This document shows positions 6,771 through 6,880 of a stretch of 6,880 nucleotides of DNA, piece by piece. The stretch's first letter is position 1. The number at the start of each line of letters is the position of its first letter. The position numbers and the translations under genes were made by a program. The notes under the pieces are model-generated. The model was given only the letters and a program-made list of their open reading frames with translations. It was not told the DNA's origin and did no database searches. The stretch comes from Erysipelotrichaceae bacterium. GTDB lineage: Bacteria > Bacillota_I > Bacilli_A > Erysipelotrichales > Coprobacillaceae. Location of the stretch: the NCBI GenBank assembly GCA_021202205.1, contig JAJQDJ010000085.1, forward strand, positions 1 through 6,880, given 5' to 3'.

Positions 6771-6778
6771 GGTATAAT
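6771..6778 (+). promoter_or_regulatory. Extended -10 element, rightward
   Basis: GGTATAAT, preceded by T6770, gives TGG followed by a perfect TATAAT (6773-6778), an extended -10 that can work without a good -35. TTATGA (6751-6756) lies 16 bp upstream but is only a weak -35. Transcription would begin near 6785 and run off the right edge. It also lies within the presumed leader of the divergent dUTPase-like gene. What it would transcribe is unknown. Confidence 0.4.
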
Positions 6779-6792
6779 ATTTAGGCTTTTCA

Positions 6793-6825
6793 CTACCTGT
6801 TCCTTTCCATTGAGGGCAGGGCTAG
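6793..6825 (+). other. Imperfect hairpin of unknown role
   Basis: CTA (6793-6795), CCTG (6796-6799) and TCCT (6801-6804) pair with TAG (6823-6825), CAGG (6817-6820) and AGGG (6813-6816), leaving an eight-base loop and small bulges. The stem is GC-rich for this DNA. One pair is G-U only when read as plus-strand RNA and becomes a C-A mismatch on the other strand, so a rightward transcript folds better. It starts about 8 nt after the predicted rightward start. No T-run follows, so it is not an intrinsic terminator. I do not recognise a known RNA family. Confidence 0.35.
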
Positions 6826-6854
6826 CTATAGAATGTCATAAAATATAATGTAAA
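6825..6854 (-). promoter_or_regulatory. Candidate promoter for the dUTPase-like gene
   Basis: On the minus strand TTTACA (6854 to 6849, five of six) is followed after 18 bp by TATAGC (6830 to 6825, four of six). Initiation near 6818 would leave a leader of about 87 nt. An overlapping alternative is TTGACT (6874 to 6869) with CATTAT after 17 bp. Neither is decisive. Confidence 0.3.
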
Positions 6855-6880
6855 AAACAAGAAATCTAGTCAAAATAAAT

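Noticed and set aside
6793..6825. Signal recognition particle RNA or another known RNA family
   Set aside because: The GGAA and CAGG elements on the minus strand resemble SRP domain IV superficially, but spacing and flanking bases do not match; no riboswitch, T-box, 6S or tmRNA signature was recognised.

Overview
The window is AT-rich and comes from a low-GC Gram-positive bacterium (Bacillota). Its codon use, strong purine-rich Shine-Dalgarno sites, a cytoplasmic type I pullulanase and a pth-mfd pair all fit. Something like the Erysipelotrichia (Coprobacillus/Thomasclavelia-like gut bacteria) is my best guess, but that is inference and not shown by any marker gene. The standard genetic code appears to apply: about 2,000 in-frame codons use TGG for Trp and contain no internal TGA.

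Layout. Positions 1-180 are an intergenic control region. On the minus strand it carries a promoter with two perfect consensus hexamers pointing out of the left edge. It also has a repeated TTTTTCATA motif, a palindrome lying over the likely pulA promoter, and the pulA ribosome site. Positions 181-6275 hold three tightly packed plus-strand genes: pulA (type I pullulanase, glycogen/starch debranching), pth (peptidyl-tRNA hydrolase) and mfd (transcription-repair coupling factor). Gaps are only 9 and 8 nt, and the Shine-Dalgarno sites of pth and mfd overlap the preceding stop codon, so this reads as one translationally coupled operon. A perfect 14-bp hairpin with T-runs on both strands ends it.

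Positions 6282-6731 (minus strand) encode a convergent 149-residue protein that I read as a degenerate all-alpha dUTPase (dUTPase_2 fold). It keeps the fold signature but has lost one of the two metal-binding acidic pairs, has changed a residue of the other, and lacks the usual C-terminal tail. Its stop codon lies inside the same terminator hairpin. Positions 6741-6880 contain no gene I can call. They hold candidate promoters on both strands and an imperfect hairpin of unknown role.

How the genes work together. pth (recycling of peptidyl-tRNA) and mfd (rescue of RNA polymerase stalled at DNA damage) are housekeeping genes that are commonly neighbours in Bacillota. The unusual partner is pulA, a carbohydrate-use gene, placed so that its promoter probably also drives pth and mfd. 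I see no mobile element, CRISPR array, tRNA or rRNA. The most unusual points are the catalytically compromised dUTPase-like protein, the terminator that contains both stop codons, and the compact divergent control region upstream of pulA.
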